Shown here piece by piece: positions 37,001 through 43,630 of a stretch of 64,000 bases of DNA. Position numbers and translations under genes: made by a program. The notes under the pieces are model-generated. The model had not been told where the DNA came from. It ran no database searches and worked only from the letters and a program-made list of their open reading frames with translations. The DNA comes from Mycobacterium marinum (lineage in GTDB: Bacteria; Actinomycetota; Actinomycetes; Mycobacteriales; Mycobacteriaceae). Where the stretch lies: the NCBI RefSeq assembly GCF_003391395.1, contig NZ_CP024190.1, positions 3,782,001 to 3,846,000 of the forward strand, written 5' to 3'. Positions within the stretch are counted from its first letter, which is position 1. Each line of letters opens with the position of its first letter.

Positions 37001-40000
37001 CACCGACCGCCCCTACCCCCCGATCGCCGACTACCGCGGCGCCAGCCACCAATTCAGCTGGCCCCCCGAACTAACCACCGCAATCCACACCCTGGCCCAC
37101 ACCCACCACGTCTCGGTCTTCATGGTCATCCACGCCGCCCTGACCGTGGTCCTAGCCACCCTCGCCGACACCAACGACATCGCGATCGGTGTCCCGATCG
37201 CCGCACGCACCCACCCCCACCTCGATGAACTGATCGGCTTCTTCGTCAACACCCTGGTCCTGCGCACCCACACCCACCCCGCAGACACCCCCACCGACCT
37301 ACTCGCCCACATCCGCGACCGCAGCCTGACCGCGTTCGAACACCAACACGTGCCCTTCGAACTCCTTGTCGAACACCTCAACCCGACCCGCTCCCGCACC
37401 CACCACCCCCTCATCCAGGTCATGCTCGCCTTCCAAAACCACCCCTGGACCCAACACGACACCACCGGCGCCGAAATGCGCCTGGGTGAAGCCAGCATCA
37501 GCCCCTACCCGGTCGCCACCCACACCGCCCGCATGGACCTGGTCATCTCCCTGCGCGAACACGCCACCAGCCCCGACACAGCACCGCCCCTGACCGGCGC
37601 CATCGAATACCGCACCGACGTCTATGACCCCACCACCATCAACACCCTGGCCACCCGCCTGCACCACACCCTGCACGCCTTCACCACCCACCCCGACCAA
37701 CCCCTGCACCACCTCGACCTACTCACCGACACCGAACACACCCAACTACACACCTGGGGCAACCACCCCACCCTCACCGCTCCCACCACCACGGCGGCGA
37801 TCTCGATTCCCGCCGCCTTCACCGCCCAAGTCGCCGCTCACCCCCACGCCCCGGCCCTCACCTTCGAGGACCACACCTGGACCTACCAGCAACTCGATGC
37901 GGCCAGCACCCAACTCGCCCACCACCTCCTGAACTACGGCGCTGGGCCGGGTGCGGTCGTTGCGCTGCTGCTCCCGCGCAGCGACCACGCCATCCTCACC
38001 ATCCTGGCCATCCTCAAAACCGGGGCCGCCTACCTCCCCATCGACCCCCACCACCCCCCCACGCGTATCGCGTTCATGCTCACCGACACCACCCCCACCG
38101 CGATCATCACCACCACCGAACTCGCCCAACACCTCCCCCACACCCCAGCCATCGCCACCATCACCCTCGACACCCTCACCCTCGAGCACCACCCCACCAC
38201 CCCACTACCCCCACCCAGCCCCCACGACCTGGCGTATCTGATCTACACCTCCGGCACCACCGGAACCCCCAAAGGCGTGGCCATCACCCACCACAACATC
38301 GCCAGCTGGATCAGCTCCCTGCATCAGCGGGGCATCTACGGGTCGATACCGTCCCAGCAGAGCTGGTCGCAATGCCACTCCTACGCCTTCGACTACTCCG
38401 TCTGGGAAATCTTCGGCGCCCTACTCGGCGGCGGACGGGTCGTGGTCGTGCCCGAGGACATCATCACCTCACCCGAGGACTTCCACGCCCTGCTCGTCAC
38501 CGAGCAGGTCAGTGTTCTCAGCCAAACCCCCGCCGCACTCCAGAACCTGCCACCAGAAGGACTGGAAAACACCACCCTCCTCACCGGAGGTGAGCCCTGT
38601 CCTGCTGACCTACTAGATCGCTGGGCACCAGGGCGGATCATGCTCAACGCCTACGGCCCCACCGAAACCACCGTGGCAGCCACCATCACCGCCCCGCTGG
38701 TGGCAGGGACCCCGGTGGTGCCGATCGGCGCCCCCGTGCCCGGGGCCGGGGTATTCGTGCTGGATGGGTGGCTGCGTCCGGTTCCGCCGGGGACCGTGGG
38801 TGAGTTGTATGTGGCCGGTACTGGGGTGGGTGTGGGGTATTGGCGCCGGGGTGGGTTGAGTGCGGCCCGGTTTGTGGCATGCCCGTTCGGGGCGGCGGGG
38901 TCGCGGATGTATCGCACCGGTGATCTGGTGTGTTGGGGCCCTGATGGGCAACTGCAATATGTGGGCCGCGCTGATGAGCAAGTCAAAATCCGTGGTTACC
39001 GCATCGAATGCGGCGAGGTCGCCGCCGCCCTGACCGCACTCGACGGGGTGGATCAGGCGGTGGTGATCGCCCGCAACGACGCCCCCGGCCAACCCCGCCT
39101 GGTCGCCTACTACACCACCACCGGTAACGCGGGGATCGATACGGCGTGGCTGCGTGACCGCCTAAGTGAAGTCCTGCCGGCGTATATGGTTCCGGCCGCC
39201 TTCATCGAGATCGACCAACTACCACTAACGGTCAACGGCAAACTCGACCGCCACGCCCTGCCCACCCCCGACTACACCACCAGCGCGCAGGCTTATGTGG
39301 CGCCGCAAGGACCGGTCGAAGAAGTCCTGGCCAGCCTCTACACCCAAATCCTCGGCGGTAGTGACCGGGTCAGCGCCGCCGACTCCTTCTTCGAACTCGG
39401 CGGAGATTCCCTGTCGGCGATGCGTCTGATCGCCGCCGCCAACACCACCCTCAACACCAGTCTGCGCGTTGCTGATGTGTTCGAAGCCCCCACCATCACC
39501 GGGCTAGCACAACGTGTCGGGGCCGACCCGGTCGCTCAGCTGCCGTTGATCGCCGGTGAGCGCCCGCCTCGGGTGCCGTTGTCGTTTGCCCAGTCCCGGC
39601 TGTGGTTTCTTGAACAGCTTCAAGGCTCCTCGGCGGTCTACAACATCCCGGTCGTCCTGCACCTGCACGGCCCCCTGGACACCGAAGCACTCCGAGCCGC
39701 ACTCACCGATCTGATCACCCGCCACGAAACCCTGCGCACCCGCTTCAGCACCACGAGCGAGGGGATCGGCTACCAAGACATCCTCACCCCCAACCAAGCC
39801 GAAATCTTCTGGCAGGTGGTGGATGCCCGCGGGTGGACACCCCAACACCTGCACACCGCTATCGACGAAGCCACCAACTACCACTTCGATCTAGCCGCCG
39901 AGATCCCGATCCGCGCCACCGTCTTGCACACCGCCGACCACCAGCACGTGCTGGTACTGCTGATCCACCACATCGCCGCCGACGGCTGGTCGCTGGGCCC

Positions 40001-43000
40001 GCTCGCCCGCGACCTGAACACCGCCTACACCGCCCGCACCGCCGGACACCCGCCGGCCTGGGTGCCGCTGCCGGTGCACTACGCCGACTACACCCTGTGG
40101 CACCACCAACTCCTCGGCGACCCCCACGACCCCACCAGCCTGCTGGCCACCGACCTGGCCTACTGGCAGCACACCCTGGCCGGACTCCCCGAACACCTGC
40201 CCCTGCCCACCGACCGCCCCTACCCCCCGATCGCCGACTACCGCGGCGCCAGCCACCAATTCAGCTGGCCCCCCGAACTAACCACCGCAATCCACACCCT
40301 GGCCCACACCCACCACGTCTCGGTCTTCATGGTCATCCACGCCGCCCTGACCGTGGTCCTAGCCACCCTCGCCGACACCAACGACATCGCCATCGGTGTC
40401 CCGATCGCCGCACGCACCCACCCCCACCTCGACGAACTGATCGGGTTCTTCGTCAACACCCTGGTCCTGCGCACCCACACCCACCCCGCAGACACCCCCA
40501 CCGACCTACTCGCCCACATCCGCGAGGACAGCCTGACCGCCTACCAACACCAACACGTGCCCTTCGAACTATTGGTCGAACACCTCCACCCCACCCGCTC
40601 CCGCACCCACCACCCCCTCATCCAGGTCATGCTCGCCTTCCAAAACCACCCCTGGACCCAACACGACACCACCGGCGCCGAAATGCGCCTGGGTGAAGCC
40701 AGCATCAGCCCCTACCCCGTCGCCACCCACACCGCCCGCATGGACCTGGTCATCTCCCTGACCGAACACCCCACCAGCCCCGACACAGCACCGACCCTGA
40801 CCGGCACCATCGAATACCGCACCGACGTCTATGACCCCACCACCATCAACACCCTGGCCACCCGCCTGCACCACACCCTGCACGCCTTCACCACCCACCC
40901 CGACCAACCCCTGCACCACCTCGACCTCCTCACCGACACCGAACACACCCACCTGCGCACCTGGGGCAACCACCCCACCCTCACCGCTCCCACCACCACG
41001 GCGGCGATCTCGATTCCCGCCGCCTTCACCAACATCGTCGCCGCTCACCCCCACGCCCCGGCCCTCACCTTCGAGGACCACACCTGGACCTACCAGCAAC
41101 TCGATACGGCCAGCACCCAACTCGCCCACCACCTCACCACCACCCACGGGGCTCGAGCGGGTGCGGTCGTCGCGCTGCTGCTCCCACGCAGCGACCACGC
41201 CATCCTCACCATCCTGGCCATCCTCAAAACCGGCGCCGCCTACCTCCCCATCGACCCCCACCACCCCCCCACGCGTATCGCGTTCATGCTCACCGACACC
41301 ACCCCCACCGCGATCATCACCACCACCGAACTCGCCCAACACCTCCCCACCACCTCCAGCAACAGTCGTGTTCCGGTGATCACCCTCGACACCCTCACCG
41401 TCGATGACCACCCCACCACGCCACTACCCCCACCCAACCCCCACGACCTGGCGTACCTGATCTACACCTCCGGCACCACCGGAACCCCCAAAGGCGTGGC
41501 CATCACCCACCACAACGCCACCACCCTGACCACCACCCTGACCCCACAACTGGGACCCACCACCAACCAGGTCTGGTCACAATGCCACTCCTACGCCTTC
41601 GACTACTCCGTCTGGGAAATCTTCGGCGCCCTGCTCACCGGAGGACGGGTCGTGGTCGTACCCGAACACGTCATCATCTCGCCCGAAGACCTGCACCAGC
41701 TCCTCGTCACCGAGCAGGTCACCGTCCTCAGCCAAACCCCCTCAGCATTGGCGATGTTGGCGCCGACGACTTTGGATGTAGAGACGGTGATCGTCGCAGC
41801 CGAGGCCTGCCCAGCAAAGCTGGTCGATCAGTGGGCCCCGGGGCGAACCCTGCTCAACGCCTACGGCCCCACCGAAACCACCATCTACGCCACCACCAGC
41901 AACCCCCTAAAACCGGACGCCGACCCAGTACCCATCGGCACCCCGATACCTGGCGCCGCACTGTTTGTCCTCGACAGCTGGCTGCGCCCGGTCCCACCCG
42001 GGACCGTGGGTGAGTTGTATGTGGCCGGTGCTGGGGTGGGTGTGGGGTATTGGCGCCGGGGTGGGTTGAGTGCGGCCCGGTTTGTCGCATGCCCGTACGG
42101 GGCGGCCGGGTCGCGGATGTATCGCACCGGTGACCTGGTGTGTTGGGGCCCCGACGGGCAACTGCAATATCTGGGCCGCGCCGACGAACAAGTCAAAATC
42201 CGCGGTTACCGCATCGAATGCGGCGAAGTCACCACCGCCCTCACCACACTCGACCCCATCGAACAGGCGGTCGTCATCGCCCGCGAAGACACCCCCGGCC
42301 AACCCCGGCTGGTCGCCTACTACACCACCACCAGCGGGACCAGGCTCGACACCACCGACATCCGCGCCTCCTTGAGCCAGGTGCTGCCGCCGTATATGGT
42401 TCCGGCCGCCTTCATCGAGATCGACCAACTACCACTAACGGTCAACGGCAAACTCGACCGCCACGCCCTGCCCACCCCCGACTACACCACCAGCGCACAG
42501 ACCTACCTCGCCCCCCAAGGCCCCACCGAAAAAACCCTGGCCAACCTCTACACCCAAATCCTCGGCATCGACCGCATCAGCGCCACCGACTCCTTCTTCG
42601 AACTCGGCGGAGACTCCCTCTCAGCCATGCGCCTAATCGCCGCCACCAACACCACCCTGCACACCGACCTCCGCGTCGCCGACATCTTCGACACCCCCAC
42701 CATCACCACCCTCGCCCACCGAATCGACACCCAAGCCCAACCCGCCACCATCCCCCCCATCCAAACCCTGCGCACCGGCACCGGCACACCCCTGTTCTGC
42801 ATCCACGCCACCAGCGGCATCAGCTGGCCCTACCAAACCCTCGCCAACCACCTCACCAACCCCCTCATCGGCATCAACCAAACCCTCAACGCCGACGAAA
42901 CCCCACCCCACACCCTCCAAGCCATGGCCCACAACTACGCCACCCGCATCCAAAACACCCACCCCACCGGCCCCTACCACCTCCTCGGCTGGTCCTTCGG

Positions 43001-43475
43001 CGGCGTCCTCGCCCACCAAATCGCCATCGAACTACACCACCGCGGCCACACCGACACCCGACTCATCCTGCTCGACTCACTACCCACCCTCGACACCAAC
43101 ACCAACCCAACAACCACCCCCCGAAACGACCGCCAAACCCTGCAAACACTGCTCGGCCACCACCACACCACCATCCCCGACAACCAGCTACACCACCTCA
43201 CCACCAACCACAACCACAACATCACCCTCTACCAACACCACCAACCCCACACCTACACCGGCCCCACCCTGCTCATCGCCGCCGAACACACCCCACCCCC
43301 CAACCACCCCACCTACGAAAGCACCCACACCAAAGCCGCATACCTCCTCCACGCCTGGCAACCACACCTCACCGGCCCCACCACCACCCACTCAACCAAC
43401 AGCACACACCACCAACTCCTCCACCCCAACATCGTCCCCACCTACACCAACCACCTCAAAAACTTCCTCCAATGA
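26754..43475 (+). CDS. Giant NRPS, 5573 aa: Cstart-A-PCP-(C-A-PCP)x4-TE
   Basis: The GTG start at 26754 follows a G-rich ribosome site ending a few bases upstream. Residues 1 to about 445 form a condensation domain with H137-H138-x3-D142-G143, intact but unrelated in detail to the internal C domains. Five A-PCP units follow. Internal C domains begin near residues 1055, 2139, 3205 and 4274. A thioesterase begins near residue 5333, with its serine codon at 42993. Carrier serine codons are 29739, 33003, 36201, 39408 and 42615. An N-terminal C domain before the first A domain is the usual arrangement for lipopeptide initiation; the nearby acyl-AMP ligase and carrier protein fit this. Colinear reading gives an acylated pentapeptide with A types delta-alpha-epsilon-delta-beta'. 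There is no epimerisation domain. From about 28080 onward the gene is almost the same sequence as the first NRPS. The product is unknown. Confidence 0.97.
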   Translation: MARQNVALPLTRGQIHIWLDHHINGAGTRWNLANFLVIDGPIIPDVFISSLRQAVRDSDSLRATFRESNGEVLQEIQLAEDFGVPFYDLRGFDDPVEEAYRRALLHRNKPMPLSEPLYRFELYQTDASQFYWYAGFHHLVCDGFGAMVFCNRVGMIYSALVAEEPVPPNFVGSLQDLIALEAAYDNSPTYHRDHKYWAEHLPADTNIDPRLLNAEGSNTARGGVAAPVVLNPTIISAVQRLCRTLGVRQSAILTAACALLVGKWSEHRSDVVFDFPVSRRVQPESMTFTGLMVGTVPLGLTATPGQSVTQLCKHTHSQIQAAVRHQRFPVETLTRQQHSPTPGHTASRVAVNFIPSTASHPFGQAPASAMCVAFGGASSFGIFFQNNGHELLVSTEGSAHPNSDFATTQIFAQRLEQVLVAITTNPDLPIGELDLLTPTEHTHLHTWGNHPTLTAPTTTAVSIPAAFASVVAAHPHAPALTFEDHTWTYHDLDTASTQLAHHLLDYGAGPGAVVALLLPRSDHAILTILAILKTGAAYLPIDPHHPPTRIAFMLTDTTPTAVLTTTKLTTHLPHTPAIATITLDTLTLEHHPTTPLPPPNPHDLAYLIYTSGTTGTPKGVAITHHNIASWISSLHQRGIYGSIPSQHSWSQCHSYAFDYSVWEIFGALLGGGRVVVVPEHIVTSPEDFHALLVTEQVSVLSQTPAALQNLPPEGLENTTLLTGGEPCPADLLDRWAPGRIMLNAYGPTETTVAATITAPLVAGTPVVPIGAPVPGAGVFVLDGWLRPVPPGTVGELYVAGTGVGVGYWRRGGLSAARFVACPFGAAGSRMYRTGDLVCWGPDGQLQYVGRADEQVKIRGYRIECGEVAAALTALDGVQQAVVIAHDASGQTRLVAYYTTTSGTRLDTTDIRASLSQVLPAYMVPAAFMVIDELPLTVNGKLDRRALPAPDYTTSAQAYVAPQGPVEEVLASLYAQILGGSDRVSAADSFFELGGDSLSAMRLIAAANTTLNTSLRVADVFEAPTITALAHRIATTTTTTQQAVAALVAGERPPRVPLSFAQSRLWFLEQLQGPSAVYNIPVVLHLHGPLDTEALRAALTDLITRHETLRTRFSTTSEGIGYQDILTPNQAEIFWQVVDAQGWTPQHLHTAIDEATNYHFDLAAEIPIRATVLHTADHQHVLVLLIHHIAADGWSLGPLARDLDTAYTARTAGHPPVWTPLPVHYADYTLWHHQLLGDPHDPTSLLATDLAYWQHTLAGLPEHLPLPTDRPYPPIADYRGASHQFSWPPELTTAIHTLAHTHHVSVFMVIHAALTVVLATLADTNDIAIGVPIAARTHPHLDELIGFFVNTLVLRTHTHPADTPTDLLAHIRDRSLTAFEHQHVPFELLVEHLHPTRSRTHHPLIQVMLAFQNHPWTQHDTTGAEMRLGEARISPYPVATHTARMDLVISLTEHPTSPDTAPALTGTIEYRTDVYDPTTINTLATRLHHTLHAFTTHPDQPLHHLDLLTDTEHTHLRTWGNHPTLTAPTTTAVSIPAAFASVVAAHPHAPALTFEDHTWTYHDLDTASTQLAHHLLDYGAGPGAVVALLLPRSDHAILTILAILKTGAAYLPIDPHHPPTRIAFMLTDTTPTAILTTTELTTRLPTSTGNSGVPVITLDTLTVDDHPTTALPPPDPHDLAYLIYTSGTTGTPKGVAITHHNATTLTTTLTPQLGPTTNQVWSQWHSYAFDVSVCEIFGALLGGGRVVVVPEHVITSPHDLHHLLATEHVTVLSHTPSAFYALQTIDDTTHHNPTQPPLALTAVILAGEAFAPTRAHTWLSHHPHTRLINMYGTTETTVHATLRDITEHDTTNDTSPIGTPLHHLAFAVLDSSLRPVPPGTVGELYVAGTGVGVGYWRRGGLSAARFVACPFGAAGSRMYRTGDLVCWGPDGQLQYVGRADEQVKIRGYRIECGEVAAALAALDGVPQAVVIARDDAPGQTRLVAYYTTTGNAGIDTAWLRDRLSEVLPPYMVPAAFVVIDELPLTVNGKLDRRALPAPDYTTTAQPYVAPQGPVEEVLASLYAQILGGSDRVSAADSFFDLGGDSLSAMRLIAAANTTLHAGLRVADVFEAPTITGLAQRVGADPVAQLPLIAGPRPPRVPLSFAQSRLWFLEQLQGPSAVYNIPVVLHLHGPLDTEALRAALTDLITRHETLRTRFSTTSEGIGYQDILTPNQAEIFWQVVDARGWTPQHLHTAIDEATNYHFDLAAEIPIRATVLHTADHQHVLVLLIHHIAADGWSLGPLARDLNTAYTARTAGHPPAWVPLPVHYADYTLWHHQLLGDPHDPTSLLATDLAYWQHTLAGLPEHLPLPTDRPYPPIADYRGASHQFSWPPELTTAIHTLAHTHHVSVFMVIHAALTVVLATLADTNDIAIGVPIAARTHPHLDELIGFFVNTLVLRTHTHPADTPTDLLAHIREDSLTAFEHQHVPFELLVEHLHPTRSRTHHPLIQVMLAFQNHPWTQHDTTGAEMRLGEARISPYPVATHTARMDLVISLTEHPTSPDTAPALTGTIEYRTDVYDPTTINTLATRLHHTLHAFTTHPDQPLHHLDLLTDTEHTQLHTWGNHPTLTAPTTTAAISIPAAFTAQVAAHPHAPALTFEDHTWTYHDLDTASTQLAHHLTTTYGARAGAVVALLLPRSDHAILTILAILKTGAAYLPIDPHHPPTRIAFMLTDTTPTAIITTTELAQHLPDTPAIATITLDTLTLDDHPTTPLLPPDPHDLAYLIYTSGTTGTPKGVAITHHNVTTLIHTLTPQLGSTTNQVWSQCHSYAFDVSVREILGALLSGGSLIVAPDDVVASQDELVRWFDDAGVNIVYLTAPVLTVLPPHGLTGVRTLLVGAEPCPIEVVRRWAPGRLMLNSYGPTETTITATISNPLQPDSDPVPIGAPVPGAALFVLDRWLRPVPPGVVGELYVAGAGVGVGYWRRGGLSAARFVACPFGAAGSRMYRTGDLVCWGPDGQLQYVGRADEQVKIRGYRIECGEVAAALAALDGVDQAVVIARDASGQPRLVAYYTTTSGTRLDTTDIRASLSQVLPAYMVPAAFVVIDELPLTVNGKLDRRALPAPDYTTTEAYLAPQGPVEEVLASLYAQILGSSDRVSAADSFFDLGGDSLSAMRLIAAANTTLHAGLRVADVFEAPTITGLAQRVGADPVAQLPLIAGPRPPRVPLSFAQSRLWFLEQLQGPSAVYNIPVVLHLHGPLDTEALRAALDDLITRHETLRTRFSTTSEGIGYQDILTPNQAEIFWQVVDARGWTPQHLHTAIDEATNYHFDLAAEIPIRATVLHTADHQHVLVLLIHHIAADGWSLGPLARDLNTAYTARTAGHPPAWVPLPVHYADYTLWHHQLLGDPHDPTSLLATDLAYWQHTLAGLPEHLPLPTDRPYPPIADYRGASHQFSWPPELTTAIHTLAHTHHVSVFMVIHAALTVVLATLADTNDIAIGVPIAARTHPHLDELIGFFVNTLVLRTHTHPADTPTDLLAHIRDRSLTAFEHQHVPFELLVEHLNPTRSRTHHPLIQVMLAFQNHPWTQHDTTGAEMRLGEASISPYPVATHTARMDLVISLREHATSPDTAPPLTGAIEYRTDVYDPTTINTLATRLHHTLHAFTTHPDQPLHHLDLLTDTEHTQLHTWGNHPTLTAPTTTAAISIPAAFTAQVAAHPHAPALTFEDHTWTYQQLDAASTQLAHHLLNYGAGPGAVVALLLPRSDHAILTILAILKTGAAYLPIDPHHPPTRIAFMLTDTTPTAIITTTELAQHLPHTPAIATITLDTLTLEHHPTTPLPPPSPHDLAYLIYTSGTTGTPKGVAITHHNIASWISSLHQRGIYGSIPSQQSWSQCHSYAFDYSVWEIFGALLGGGRVVVVPEDIITSPEDFHALLVTEQVSVLSQTPAALQNLPPEGLENTTLLTGGEPCPADLLDRWAPGRIMLNAYGPTETTVAATITAPLVAGTPVVPIGAPVPGAGVFVLDGWLRPVPPGTVGELYVAGTGVGVGYWRRGGLSAARFVACPFGAAGSRMYRTGDLVCWGPDGQLQYVGRADEQVKIRGYRIECGEVAAALTALDGVDQAVVIARNDAPGQPRLVAYYTTTGNAGIDTAWLRDRLSEVLPAYMVPAAFIEIDQLPLTVNGKLDRHALPTPDYTTSAQAYVAPQGPVEEVLASLYTQILGGSDRVSAADSFFELGGDSLSAMRLIAAANTTLNTSLRVADVFEAPTITGLAQRVGADPVAQLPLIAGERPPRVPLSFAQSRLWFLEQLQGSSAVYNIPVVLHLHGPLDTEALRAALTDLITRHETLRTRFSTTSEGIGYQDILTPNQAEIFWQVVDARGWTPQHLHTAIDEATNYHFDLAAEIPIRATVLHTADHQHVLVLLIHHIAADGWSLGPLARDLNTAYTARTAGHPPAWVPLPVHYADYTLWHHQLLGDPHDPTSLLATDLAYWQHTLAGLPEHLPLPTDRPYPPIADYRGASHQFSWPPELTTAIHTLAHTHHVSVFMVIHAALTVVLATLADTNDIAIGVPIAARTHPHLDELIGFFVNTLVLRTHTHPADTPTDLLAHIREDSLTAYQHQHVPFELLVEHLHPTRSRTHHPLIQVMLAFQNHPWTQHDTTGAEMRLGEASISPYPVATHTARMDLVISLTEHPTSPDTAPTLTGTIEYRTDVYDPTTINTLATRLHHTLHAFTTHPDQPLHHLDLLTDTEHTHLRTWGNHPTLTAPTTTAAISIPAAFTNIVAAHPHAPALTFEDHTWTYQQLDTASTQLAHHLTTTHGARAGAVVALLLPRSDHAILTILAILKTGAAYLPIDPHHPPTRIAFMLTDTTPTAIITTTELAQHLPTTSSNSRVPVITLDTLTVDDHPTTPLPPPNPHDLAYLIYTSGTTGTPKGVAITHHNATTLTTTLTPQLGPTTNQVWSQCHSYAFDYSVWEIFGALLTGGRVVVVPEHVIISPEDLHQLLVTEQVTVLSQTPSALAMLAPTTLDVETVIVAAEACPAKLVDQWAPGRTLLNAYGPTETTIYATTSNPLKPDADPVPIGTPIPGAALFVLDSWLRPVPPGTVGELYVAGAGVGVGYWRRGGLSAARFVACPYGAAGSRMYRTGDLVCWGPDGQLQYLGRADEQVKIRGYRIECGEVTTALTTLDPIEQAVVIAREDTPGQPRLVAYYTTTSGTRLDTTDIRASLSQVLPPYMVPAAFIEIDQLPLTVNGKLDRHALPTPDYTTSAQTYLAPQGPTEKTLANLYTQILGIDRISATDSFFELGGDSLSAMRLIAATNTTLHTDLRVADIFDTPTITTLAHRIDTQAQPATIPPIQTLRTGTGTPLFCIHATSGISWPYQTLANHLTNPLIGINQTLNADETPPHTLQAMAHNYATRIQNTHPTGPYHLLGWSFGGVLAHQIAIELHHRGHTDTRLILLDSLPTLDTNTNPTTTPRNDRQTLQTLLGHHHTTIPDNQLHHLTTNHNHNITLYQHHQPHTYTGPTLLIAAEHTPPPNHPTYESTHTKAAYLLHAWQPHLTGPTTTHSTNSTHHQLLHPNIVPTYTNHLKNFLQ
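28081..29915 (+). other. NRPS2 module 1: A(delta)-PCP
   Basis: The carrier Ser codon is 29739. The pocket is D Y W S L G A V A K, as in NRPS1 modules 4 and 7. It would load the first, acylated residue. Confidence 0.8.
29916..33167 (+). other. NRPS2 module 2: C-A(alpha)-PCP
   Basis: The carrier Ser codon is 33003. The pocket is D V C S I A M V H K, as in NRPS1 modules 1 and 6. The segment just before it (TLTTTLTPQLGPTTNQ) differs from the NRPS1 alpha domains and matches modules 3 and 5 of this protein. Confidence 0.8.
33168..36365 (+). other. NRPS2 module 3: C-A(epsilon)-PCP
   Basis: The carrier Ser codon is 36201. The pocket is unique in the window: D V R Y L G S I T K, in FDVSVREILG, IVYLTAP, LLVGAEPC and NSYGPTETTIT. 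The core (about 35160-35480) has ordinary mycobacterial codon use, unlike the flanking C-rich sequence, as expected for an imported pocket. No specificity is assigned. Confidence 0.8.
36366..39572 (+). other. NRPS2 module 4: C-A(delta)-PCP
   Basis: The carrier Ser codon is 39408. Delta pocket (D Y W S L G A V A K). The A-domain tail is of the terminal subtype (RHALPTPDY) but switches to the internal subtype (QAYVAPQG) just before the carrier. Confidence 0.8.
39573..42749 (+). other. NRPS2 module 5 (terminal): C-A(beta')-PCP
   Basis: The carrier Ser codon is 42615. Pocket: D Y W S I A A I Y K. The first half is delta-like (FDYSVWEIFG) and the second half beta-like (TIYATTSNPL), so the domain looks recombinant. 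The terminal-type carrier reads GIDRISATDS. Confidence 0.8.
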
Positions 43476-43493
43476 CACACACCAATCACCCAA
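42400..43493 (+). repeat. Long direct repeat copy 2: terminal PCP-TE plus 18 bp past the stop codon
   Basis: Partner of 22627-23723. The offset is 19773 bp left of the PCP patch and 19770 bp right of it. After CACCCAA the two downstream regions are unrelated. Confidence 0.85.
42750..43475 (+). other. NRPS2 thioesterase domain
   Basis: Essentially the same sequence as the NRPS1 thioesterase, with the nucleophile codon at 42993 in GWSFGG. Having a thioesterase on each protein argues that each releases its own product. Confidence 0.9.
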
Positions 43494-43630
43494 GAAGCGT
43501 TCAGCGGAGCCGGTCTGCCCCGGCAAGCTTGGCGAGCCACCGGCTGCCCCTCACTAACGACGCATCCGGACGTGATGCCCACGCGCCGTTGTGCGCACGC
43601 AACTGGCGGCACCAGCCGCGACAGCTGCCG

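Noticed and set aside
2440..42000. Firm amino-acid predictions for each adenylation domain
   Set aside because: Apart from a weak Thr-like pattern for the alpha type, the pockets match no signature I know with confidence, so I give only the residues. A tool such as NRPSpredictor or SANDPUMA is required.
102..43391. Dozens of antisense and off-frame open frames of 60-330 codons inside both NRPS genes
   Set aside because: They recur at the same place in each module, have Gly/Val- or Arg/Pro-rich composition and no family resemblance. They follow from the biased codon use of the real frame.
1..43475. The regular 3.2-kb repeats as a CRISPR or mobile-repeat array
   Set aside because: The repeats are coding NRPS modules in one continuous frame, far longer than CRISPR repeats, with no spacers or cas genes.
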